Part shown: piece after piece, positions 7,934-17,000 of the stretch
Layout: each line of letters begins with the position of its first letter
How positions within the stretch are numbered: position 1 is the first letter of the stretch
From: Acidobacteriota bacterium
GTDB lineage: Bacteria > Acidobacteriota > Blastocatellia > RBC074
DNA length: 64,000 bases
Assembly: GCA_016196035.1 (NCBI GenBank)
Contig: JACPYM010000031.1
Location: 62,001-126,000 of the forward strand
Direction: 5' to 3'
The notes under the pieces: generated by a model
What the model was told of the DNA's origin: nothing
What the model saw: the letters and a program-made list of their open reading frames with translations, nothing else
The model's database searches: none
Program-made: the position numbers and the translations under genes

Positions 7934-9067
7934 ATGCTGGCAGACATCATCCTGATTCGTACCGTCTTTTCGCTGATACTCATCATTGCCGGGTATCTCA
8001 TCCATCCGATTCCCCAATCCGTCACCGCCGCGTTGGGCTTGCCGGGTGAAACTGGTTCCAGGCTCTTTTCGGCCCTCGTCGCCGGCTTGATTGCCGCCGG
8101 GATCATCTATTTTGAGTTGCGCATCCGCCGCGCCACCCTGAAAACCCTGATTGGCGGGGCCATTGGTTCAACAATGGGCATTCTGGGCGCGTCGCTGATG
8201 GGCTTCCTTATCACGGCCCAACCGTGGGACACGTCGCTCAAATCGTTTTTGACGCTGACGCTGACAATGTTTATGGCCTATTGCGGCTTGCTGGTGGGGG
8301 CGGCCAAAGGCGATTTTCTGGACCTGGCCGCGCTTGGCGGCATCCTCAGCGACAAAGGCGCCAAGCAGCATTTCAAGATTCTGGACACCAGCGTCATCAT
8401 TGACGGGCGCGTGGCCGACATTTCAGAAACAGGCTTTCTGGACGGCACGATCCTGATCCCGCAATTTGTTTTGCGCGAATTGCAGCAAATCGCCGACAGT
8501 TCCGATTCGGCCAAACGCAATCGCGGGCGGCGTGGCCTCGACATCCTGGCGCGCATCCAGAAAAACCAAAGCCTCGACGTGCAGATTCACGATACCGACT
8601 TCCCGCAAGTCAAAGAGGTTGACCTGAAGCTGATCGAACTCGGCAAATTGCTGAACGCGCCCATCGTCACCAACGATTTCAATCTGAACAAAGTCGCCCA
8701 CCTGCGCGGCGTGGCGGTGCTCAACATCAATGAACTGGCCAACGCGCTCAAACCCGTCGTGCTGCCCGGCGAAATCATGAAGGTCTTCATCCTCAAAGAA
8801 GGCAAAGAGTACAACCAGGGCGTCGCCTATCTCGACGACGGCACGATGGTCGTGGTGGACAACGCGCGCCGCCTGATCGGCAAAAACGTAGACATGATCG
8901 TCACCAGCGTGCTGCAAACCACAGCGGGCAAGATGATTTTCGGGCGGGCGGATGAAAACCAGCGCAACGATACGCGCGACAACCCTTCGCGGGACACGCG
9001 CGACCGGGGTGACCGCAACACGCGCAATACGCCGGTGCCAGCAGTAGCGCCGACTGTGGTCGAGTAG
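7934..9067 (+). CDS. Membrane PIN-TRAM domain protein (YacL family)
   Basis: A 377-residue protein. About residues 1-125 contain four hydrophobic helices, residues 148-265 a PIN nuclease domain (FKILDTSVIIDGR with Asp 151, then LRELQQIADSSD, and TNDFNLNKVA), and residues 270-335 a TRAM domain (PGEIMKVFILKEGKE, GVAYLDDGTMVVVDNA). This is the architecture of Bacillus YacL. The acidic residues of the PIN active site are present, which suggests a membrane-tethered RNase, although YacL activity is poorly defined. The last 40 residues are a repetitive Asn/Asp/Arg/Thr tail (NDTRDNPSRDTRDRGD), unusual for the family. It stands upstream of ispD, as YacL does in many Gram-positive genomes. Confidence 0.9.
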   Translation: MLADIILIRTVFSLILIIAGYLIHPIPQSVTAALGLPGETGSRLFSALVAGLIAAGIIYFELRIRRATLKTLIGGAIGSTMGILGASLMGFLITAQPWDTSLKSFLTLTLTMFMAYCGLLVGAAKGDFLDLAALGGILSDKGAKQHFKILDTSVIIDGRVADISETGFLDGTILIPQFVLRELQQIADSSDSAKRNRGRRGLDILARIQKNQSLDVQIHDTDFPQVKEVDLKLIELGKLLNAPIVTNDFNLNKVAHLRGVAVLNINELANALKPVVLPGEIMKVFILKEGKEYNQGVAYLDDGTMVVVDNARRLIGKNVDMIVTSVLQTTAGKMIFGRADENQRNDTRDNPSRDTRDRGDRNTRNTPVPAVAPTVVE

Positions 9068-9070
9068 CCG

Positions 9071-9164
9071 AAGGCAAAAGGCAAAAATCAAATGGCAAAA
9101 GTTGTCGCACTGCTACGGCTACCCATTTTTGCTTTTTGCCTTTTGCTTTTTGCCTTTTGATTTT
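9071..9164. repeat. AT-rich palindrome of tandem words 5' of ispD
   Basis: An arm with repeated AAGGCAAA words at 9071-9100 faces a T-rich complementary arm at 9125-9164 built from repeats of TTTTTGCC/TTTTGC. The second arm ends at the base before the ispD ATG, so the element occupies the ribosome-binding region. A folded transcript could block or tune initiation of ispD. Confidence 0.75.
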
Positions 9165-9917
9165 ATGAACATCGCCATCATTCCCGCCGCCGGTTCCGGC
9201 AAACGCCTGGGCGGCCAAATCCCCAAACAATTTTTGGAAGTGGCAGGTGCAAGCATCCTGGCACATACGATCTCGCGTTTCGTTGCTTGCCCAGACATTG
9301 GCCTGATCGTCATCGCGCTCGCGGCAGAAAACCTTTCAACATCTCAGTATCCCGCCCAAGCCAAACCGATTCTCTATGTTGAAGGCGGGGCCGAGCGCAG
9401 CGATTCGATTTACAACGCGCTGCAAGCCGCCGCCGCTTACAACCCCGAAATTGTCGCCGTGCACGACGCCGTGCGCCCCTTCGTCACACCCGCGCAGATT
9501 TCCGCCGTCATTGCCAAAGCGCGCGAAACCGGCGCGGCAATGCTGGCCTTGCCCGCCACCGACACGATCAAGGAAGTCGAGAACGGACTGATCGCGCGCA
9601 CGCTCGACCGCCGCCGCATTTACCGCGCGCAAACGCCGCAAGCCTTCCGTTACGAATTGTTGCAACAGGCCAATGCCCACGCGCGCATGGCGGGGCTGTC
9701 ATCCGCCGCCGCCACCGATGACGCCTTGCTGGTCGAACAACTCGGCCACCCCATCGCCGTCGTCGAAGGCTCGCCCAACAACATCAAAATCACGACACCG
9801 GAAGACCTGACGCTGGCCGAAAAACTGTTTGACGAAATGAATCCGCAATCCGCAATCCGCAATCCCGTGTCGGCATCGGCAACGACATTCACCGTTTGGT
9901 CGAAGGCCGCAAACTGA
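9165..9917 (+). CDS. ispD: 2-C-methyl-D-erythritol 4-phosphate cytidylyltransferase
   Basis: A 250-residue enzyme of the MEP isoprenoid pathway that couples MEP to CTP, giving CDP-methylerythritol. It shows the nucleotide-binding motif PAAGSGKRLGG at the N-terminus, VHDAVRPFV in the middle and RAQTPQAFRYELL plus GSPNNIKITTPEDL near the end, all canonical. ATG 9165 begins MNIAIIPAAG; no Shine-Dalgarno is seen because the palindrome runs up to the start. After residue 224 (about LAEKLFDEM) the protein reads through a 26-bp AATCCGC repeat and out of frame through the first codons of ispF, giving an abnormal tail ending VWSKAAN. The normal end is therefore probably lost. Confidence 0.93.
   Translation: MNIAIIPAAGSGKRLGGQIPKQFLEVAGASILAHTISRFVACPDIGLIVIALAAENLSTSQYPAQAKPILYVEGGAERSDSIYNALQAAAAYNPEIVAVHDAVRPFVTPAQISAVIAKARETGAAMLALPATDTIKEVENGLIARTLDRRRIYRAQTPQAFRYELLQQANAHARMAGLSSAAATDDALLVEQLGHPIAVVEGSPNNIKITTPEDLTLAEKLFDEMNPQSAIRNPVSASATTFTVWSKAAN
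9840..9865. repeat. AATCCGC heptamer tandem repeat at the ispD/ispF junction
   Basis: Three full copies of AATCCGC plus AATCC (26 bp) lie directly between an ATG at 9837-9839 and the CGT GTC GGC codons that start the conserved ispF sequence at 9866. Since 26 is not divisible by 3, the repeat shifts ispD out of phase with ispF. The same heptamer occurs at 30438-30470 in the CHAT gene. Confidence 0.93.
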
Positions 9918-10336
9918 TTTTGGGTGGCGTCGAGATTCCGTTTGAGAAAGGCTTGCTCGGCCATTCAGACGCTGACAGCTTGAGCCACGCGATCACCGAT
10001 GCGATCTTAGGCGCAGCAGGCCTGGGCGACATTGGCACCCACTTTTCGGACAAAGACCCGCGCTGGCAAGGGGCCGACAGCCAGAGGTTTTTGCGGCATG
10101 CTTATGAACTGGCCCAAGCGCGCGGTTATCACATCGCCAACATTGACGCGACGATTCAAGCCGAACAGCCGAAGCTGGTGCCACACCTGCCCGCGATGCG
10201 CGCGCGTTTGTGCGAAACGCTCGGCCTTGCTGAATCACAACTCAACCTCAAAGCCAAAACCAATGAAACACTCGACGCCATTGGGCAGGGCGAAGCGATT
10301 GCCGCACAGGCTATTGTCCTGTTACAAAGTGGCTAG
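9866..10336 (+). CDS. ispF: 2-C-methyl-D-erythritol 2,4-cyclodiphosphate synthase, start codon unresolved
   Basis: The next-but-one step of the MEP pathway after IspD (IspE lies between). The conserved N-terminus RVGIGNDIHRLVEGRKL starts at 9866 and supplies the metal-binding Asp and His of the D-x-H motif; LGHSDADSL, GDIGTHFSD and the C-terminal AKTNETLDAIGQGEAI are also normal. No ATG, GTG or TTG exists in this frame upstream of those residues before a TGA at 9830-9832. The only conventional start, TTG 9896, would remove the metal ligands. If the 26-bp repeat were absent, or one heptamer longer, the ATG at 9837 would be in phase and would also be fused to ispD. Possible readings are an IspDF fusion broken by repeat slippage, a -1 frameshift, an AUC/AUU start, or an assembly error in the repeat. 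Confidence 0.85.
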   Translation, partial: RVGIGNDIHRLVEGRKLILGGVEIPFEKGLLGHSDADSLSHAITDAILGAAGLGDIGTHFSDKDPRWQGADSQRFLRHAYELAQARGYHIANIDATIQAEQPKLVPHLPAMRARLCETLGLAESQLNLKAKTNETLDAIGQGEAIAAQAIVLLQSG

Positions 10337-10401
10337 CAATTTTTCTGTCTATCAATTTCAAGGCTGGTGAACCGGAAAGAATGCGCGTATTGCAACTTGG
10401 C

Positions 10402-10503
10402 ATGGCTGGCTCCTGATTCCTGATTCCTGATCCCTGACAGCCGAAAATTGCTGATGATGTTCATTGTTCAGGAGTCAGGAGTCAGGAATCAGGGGCCAGC
10501 CAT
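10402..10503. repeat. Palindrome of TCCTGAT heptamers
   Basis: Arm 10402-10437 and arm 10468-10503 are reverse complements with a few mismatches and each contains several copies of the heptamer TCCTGAT or TCCTGAC. The element lies in the 263-bp space between ispF and the acyl-CoA dehydrogenase. The same word recurs in the weak palindrome at 38990-39062. Confidence 0.85.
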
Positions 10504-10599
10504 CAGGCTCCCTGTTTTATCCCCCCATGAACTTGGGAATCGCTGAGCCTGCCCATCGTTGCCCGCGTCCGGCCCGTCCATTATCTTGAGGCAAAAGCT

Positions 10600-11772
10600 A
10601 TGCGACCCGAACTCGACTTTTTCAATCTCAACTCACAGCTTTCTGACGAAGAGAAAATGATGCGCGACAGCGTGCGCCAATTCGTCAACGAACGTATCAA
10701 CCCGATCATCGCCGACTGTTACGAAGCAGGGCGGTTCCCCAAAGAACTCATCCCCGAATTCGCCCAACTCGGTCTGCTGGGTTCCAACCTGCCCGAAAAA
10801 TATGGCTGCGCGGGCATCAACAACGTGGCTTACGGTCTGGTCACGCAGGAACTCGAAGCCGGTGATTCCGGCGTGCGCAGCTTCGTCTCGGTGCAAAGCT
10901 CGTTGTGCATGTATCCGATCTACGCCTTTGGCAGCGAAGAGCAGCGGCTGAAATATCTGCCCGGCATGGCGAAAGGCGAAATCATCGCCTGCTTTGGTTT
11001 GACCGAAGCCAACTCCGGCTCAGACCCCGGCAGCATGCGCACGCGCGCCAAACGCACGAAAGATGGTTGGCTGATCAACGGCAGCAAGGCCTGGATCACC
11101 AACGGTAGCATCGCCGACATCGCCATCGTCTGGGCCAAGGTCGAAGACGAGAACGACAAGATTCGCGGCTTCATCGTGCCGACCAATACGCCTGGCTTTA
11201 GCGCGCCCGAAATCAAACACAAGCTTTCCTTGCGCGCTTCGGTTACGTCTGAATTGTTTTTCCAGGACGTGTTGATTCCCGAAGAAAACCTATTACCGGG
11301 CACGGGTGGATTGAAAAGTCCGCTGATGTGTTTGACACAGGCGCGTTACGGCATTGCCTGGGGCGTCGTCGGCGCGGCGATGGCCTGTTTTCAAACGGCG
11401 CTCGATTACAGCAAGAACCGCATTCAATTCAGCCGCCCGCTGGCCGGCTATCAACTCACGCAAAAGAAGCTGGCCGAGATGTACACCGAAATCAGCAAGG
11501 CGCAGTTGCTCTGTTTGCGGCTGGGCCGCATGAAAGACGCGGGCGAATTGGAGCCGGTGCACGTTTCGATGGCGAAGATGAACAACGTCGCGATGGCGCT
11601 CGAATGCGCCCGCACCGCGCGCGGCATGCTCGGCGGCAACGGCATCATGGGCGAATACGGCGTGATGCGGCATCTGTGCAATCTCGAAACCGTCTACACC
11701 TACGAAGGCACGCACGAAGTGCATATGCTGACGATTGGACGGTACCTGACCGGATTGAATGCGTTTGAATAA
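10600..11772 (+). CDS. gcdH: Acyl-CoA dehydrogenase, glutaryl-CoA dehydrogenase type
   Basis: A 390-residue FAD enzyme with the full acyl-CoA dehydrogenase fold: the N-terminal helical domain, the middle beta domain with ACFGLTEANSGSDPG (substrate and FAD binding), and the C-terminal domain with RARGMLGGNGIMGEYG-like sequence. The catalytic base is Glu 369 in YEGTHEVH, the position and motif used by glutaryl-CoA dehydrogenases, whose YEGTHDIH is very close. Those enzymes oxidise and decarboxylate glutaryl-CoA to crotonyl-CoA in lysine and tryptophan breakdown. Specificity for glutaryl-CoA is inferred from this motif and the overall match. ATG 10600 has a GAGG site 9 bp upstream. It appears monocistronic, flanked by palindromes on both sides. 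Confidence 0.85.
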   Translation: MRPELDFFNLNSQLSDEEKMMRDSVRQFVNERINPIIADCYEAGRFPKELIPEFAQLGLLGSNLPEKYGCAGINNVAYGLVTQELEAGDSGVRSFVSVQSSLCMYPIYAFGSEEQRLKYLPGMAKGEIIACFGLTEANSGSDPGSMRTRAKRTKDGWLINGSKAWITNGSIADIAIVWAKVEDENDKIRGFIVPTNTPGFSAPEIKHKLSLRASVTSELFFQDVLIPEENLLPGTGGLKSPLMCLTQARYGIAWGVVGAAMACFQTALDYSKNRIQFSRPLAGYQLTQKKLAEMYTEISKAQLLCLRLGRMKDAGELEPVHVSMAKMNNVAMALECARTARGMLGGNGIMGEYGVMRHLCNLETVYTYEGTHEVHMLTIGRYLTGLNAFE

Positions 11773-11785
11773 AACGCAAAGATCG

Positions 11786-11866
11786 TTGCCACAGAGGCAC
11801 AGAGGCACAGAGGGGAGCCTACTGATTCGTGCCGCTTTCTCTTTTCCTCTGTGCCTCTGTGGCTAA
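11786..11866. repeat. Palindrome of CACAGAGG octamers
   Basis: The arm at 11786-11813 has tandem CACAGAGG words and is complemented by 11846-11866. It fills the 106-bp space between the acyl-CoA dehydrogenase and the HAD phosphatase and ends 12 bp before the HAD start codon. Confidence 0.82.
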
Positions 11867-11878
11867 GCTTGGCACGCT

Positions 11879-12586
11879 ATGTTTGATGTAATCGCCTTTG
11901 ACGCGGACGACACGCTCTGGCACAACGAGCCACATTACCGCGACATGCAGCAAAAAGTCAGCGCGATGCTGGCGCAGTACCACGAACCTGCCTGGGTGAC
12001 GCAGCGTCTCTACGAAACCGAGATTCGCAACCTCGAACATTATGGCTACGGCACCAAAGGCTTTACGCTTTCACTGATCGAAACCGCCATCGAATTGACC
12101 GAAGGCCGCATCAGCGGCGGCGAAATCGCCCAGATCATCGCCCTGACCAAAGCCATGCTGTGCGCGCCAATTGAATTACTAGACGGCGTGCGCGAAACCA
12201 TCGAGCAATTAGCTGACCAACACGAACTGATGGTCATCACCAAAGGCGACCTGTTCGATCAAGAAGCCAAGCTGGCGCGTTCAGGCTTGGGCGATTACTT
12301 CCGACATATCGAAATCGTGCCCGACAAAACCGCTGCCATTTACGCTGCGATCACGAAGCGGCACCGGCTTGATCCGCAACGCTTCCTGATGGTCGGCAAC
12401 TCACTCAAATCGGATGTGCTGCCCGTGCTGGCGCTGGGTGGGCACGCAGTTTACATCCCGTATCAGACGACCTGGGCGCACGAACAGGTGCCGGAAGCGG
12501 AGTTGGCGGACAAGCATTTTCACGAACTCGCGCACATTGGCGCATTGCCCGCTTGGCTGAACGAATGGAAGAAGGCGTGTCAGTAG
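11879..12586 (+). CDS. HAD-superfamily hydrolase
   Basis: A 235-residue phosphatase-like protein. HAD motif I is FDADDTLW (nucleophile Asp near residue 8, acid/base two residues later), motif II is MVITKGD, motif III a Lys in the ETAAIY/PDKT region, and motif IV is GNSLKSDV with the metal-binding Asp. A helical cap lies between motifs I and II, as in subclass I enzymes such as phosphoglycolate phosphatases and 5'-nucleotidases. The substrate is unknown; the downstream nucleoside phosphorylase makes a nucleotide substrate possible. The last codons and stop (KKACQ then TAG) lie inside a long palindrome, so the C-terminus has been reshaped by it. Confidence 0.88.
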   Translation: MFDVIAFDADDTLWHNEPHYRDMQQKVSAMLAQYHEPAWVTQRLYETEIRNLEHYGYGTKGFTLSLIETAIELTEGRISGGEIAQIIALTKAMLCAPIELLDGVRETIEQLADQHELMVITKGDLFDQEAKLARSGLGDYFRHIEIVPDKTAAIYAAITKRHRLDPQRFLMVGNSLKSDVLPVLALGGHAVYIPYQTTWAHEQVPEAELADKHFHELAHIGALPAWLNEWKKACQ

Positions 12587-12651
12587 CCCGCGCGTCAGCG
12601 AGGGCTTGAGTGGCGTCAGATCGCCCTTGCTGACGCGCGGGCTACTGACAC
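12577..12651. repeat. Long-arm palindrome 7, overlapping the HAD stop codon
   Basis: Positions 12577-12605 and 12623-12651 are 29-nt complements with one mismatch and a 17-bp loop. The outer GTGTCAGTAGCCCG is shared with the palindrome after uvrA at 35492-35588. The TAG within CAGTAG is the HAD stop codon. Confidence 0.92.
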
Positions 12652-12662
12652 GATTCAAAACT

Positions 12663-13961
<1,299 letters not shown>

Positions 13962-14067
13962 AGCTTGTCTGACCCCGACTGCCATAGTATCGTGCCCGCC
14001 ATATAGCAAAGATTGTCAAAGCCCCAAAAGTACATCAACCTCAAATTCCACAGAGGAGCCGACAGCC

Positions 14068-17000
14068 GTGACTGATCCCATTCGCTTTCGTTTGGAGGCC
14101 TGGAAACGCAAACTCATTGACCTGACCAAACGCAACCGGTTGCTCAATTTCAAGCCGACGCGCGTGACGACGATTCGCATCATTGACGAACTGCCGACAG
14201 AAGTTTTCCGCACGCTTTGGCTGCAAAATCAAACGATGACATTTCAGCCCAATTCAGCGCCAGCCGGGCGCAACGCTACCGCCTTCGATCCCGCCGCTGA
14301 CTTGCTCGAATTGGAAGAATCCGAGGAGTCAGCCGAAACGTTCACGCAGGCGGATCGCGCGTTGTTGGCCGGGCGTCATACCGATAAGCGGTTGCAAACC
14401 AAGCTGTTTGCCGAACAACTTGCTACCAACCTGTTGCGGCTTTATCAAAACGCGGTGAGTTTGTTAGAAGAACAAGGCGTTAACGCACTTTATTTAACGC
14501 TGGGGATGTTGGAATGGCAGGAAAGCGTCGCGTCTGAGGTGACGTTGAAAGCGCCCCTGCTGCTTTTGCCGGTTGAATTGGTGCGACAGAATGCGCGCAG
14601 CCTTTTCACATTGAAAACTACGCAAGATGACCCGCTGCTCAATCCAGCCCTGGTGGAAAAACTGCGGCATGATTTTCGCTTGGCGTTACCGTCATTGCCC
14701 GAGACTTTTGAAGACTTCGAGCCGCAATCCTACTTTGCACAACTGCAAGAGAGCTTGGCGGCGCAGCCTGGTTGGCGTATCACGAATGAGATCAATCTTG
14801 GCCTGTTCACCTTTCAGAAGTTCGTGATGTACAAGGACCTGGAAAACAACGATGCAGCCTATGCCAATCACCCTGTCATTCAAGCTCTTTGTCTCGGCAA
14901 AAGCGTTCGGGCGCAGCCTTTGCCAGAACATCTCCTGGACGCCAAGCTTGACGAAGCGTTGCCCCCTGAAACGACCTTGCAAGTGCTGGATGCCGATTCC
15001 AGCCAGCAACGCGCTTTGTTGGCAGTGCAAGCTGGCAAAGATTTGGTGATTGAAGGGCCGCCTGGCACCGGCAAATCACAAACGATCACCAACCTAGTTA
15101 CTGAGGCACTAGCCGCTGGCCAACGTATCTTGTTTGTCAGCGAGAAGATGGCGGCGCTGGAAGTTGTTTATAACCGGTTGGCCGCCGCCGGGTTACAAGA
15201 TTATTGCCTGCAACTGCATAGCAACAAGGCCAACAAACGCGCGGTGCTGGATGAACTTGGGCGGGCACTCGACAGTCCGCGCAGCCCCAACCATACGCAT
15301 GATGAGCAATTGAAGCGGTTGGGTGTGTTGCGTGCAGAGTTGAATGACTACGCTGCCGCGTTGCACACGCCTTTCGGCAAACTCGCCGCTACTCCCTACG
15401 AGGCCTTCGGCGAGTTCGACCGTCACCTCAGCGCGCCAATCGTCAATGCGGAGATCAAAGGGCTGGCGGATTGTGACCGCGCTGCGCTTGAGCGCACCTG
15501 TCGCGAACTGACAGAGCTTGTGGCGCGGATCAATGCAACTGGAGCACCCGACACGCATCCCTGGCGCGACAGTACGTTGCAAAACCTCAACGGAGCGCAG
15601 GAGGACGAACTGCGTGAAGTCCTGAGGCAGGCCACGGCCTGGCTGAATTATCTGGGCGGTCTCAGTCAGCAGTTTGCCGATGAGCTTGGCGCCGCATGTC
15701 CACGCACATTGGGGCAGATTGAAGTGCTCTGTGAATTGGCGCTGGCCCTGGCGCATTCGCCTGGCGTCAGCGAAGCGGTGTTGCGCAATGAGCGTTGGAA
15801 CACCACTTCGGCAGAAGCCCGCGAATTATTGATGCGCGGAGCACGTTACAGCCAGCGCTACGCCGCGCTCACGCAACAGTTTCGGGCGGAGTTGCTGGAG
15901 CTGGATTTCGCCGGTTTGCTGGTGCGTTACCGCGCACATTGCGGCAGTGTGTTGCGCTTCTTCAAACCGGCTTTTTGGGCGGATCGCAAAACCTTGCGCG
16001 GTAATTTTCAACCGGGTTATCAACCCACCACGAATGAAAAGCTGCTGGCGGCATTGAGCGAGGCGCTAGCTTGTCGTGAAGACCTACTCTTTCTGCGCGA
16101 ACGTGAGCCGCTGGGCCGCGAATTGTTCGGCGAGCATTGGCGCGGCGTGGAAAGCGATTGGGTGCAACTCCAGCGTTTGGCCGAATGGGTGGTCAGCGTG
16201 CGGCGCTACATCATCGAAGAAGCTTTGCAAAGTAAAGGCATCACGCTAGCGTCGCAGCGCCGCCACGAACAGGCGCGCGTGCAGGAGCGCGTCGCCGAAC
16301 TCCGGCGCGCGTTGGACATAACACGCCAGACGATTGAGCAGATTCGGCAGCTTGCGGCGTTGCGTTCGGAGAGCGAGTTGACCGCCGCCGCCGCCGCGCA
16401 ATTGGCGCGGTTGGCGGCACGGTTATCCGAACTGGGCGCGCATCCTGCGAAGTTGCGGGCCTGGGTGGATTATCAGCGCAGCCTGGCGCAATGCTGGTAT
16501 GGCCTAGCTGGGCCGTTGTTGCAGAAATTTTTTCAGGAACGGTTGTCATGGGAACAACTCGAACCTGCCTTTCGCCGCTTGTTCTTCCGGCGTTGGCTCG
16601 ACTTGGTTTGCCAGGAGCAGACGGCGCTGGCGCACTTTCGCGCGCTCACGCACGAACAACGCATCCGCGAGTTTCAGGAGCTTGACCTCAACGCGCTGAC
16701 GCTGGCGCGGCAACGCACTTTGCATCAACTCGCGCGTGCGCGTGATCGCGAGTTGACCAAACCGGAGCGCCATAACGAATTGGTCACGATTCAACGCGAA
16801 ATTCGGAAACGCAATCGCAATTTGCCGCTGCGGCAGCTTTTTGCGCGTGCGCCCCAAGCGTTGTTGGCGATTAAGCCTTGTCTGATGATGAGTCCGCTTT
16901 CGGTTGCCCAGTTTCTCGCGCCCAAGCTACACGAATTCGATTTGGTCGTCTTCGATGAAGCTAGCCAGATTGTGCCGGAAGACGCCGTGGGTGCGCTCGT

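Noticed and set aside
9896-10336. TTG 9896 as the ispF start
   Set aside because: It would remove the D-x-H metal ligands that are encoded directly upstream in the same frame.
10402-10503. Possible CRISPR-like repeats in tandem-word palindromes
   Set aside because: The short words are directly adjacent, without unique spacers of even length, and form inverted arms; no cas genes are present.
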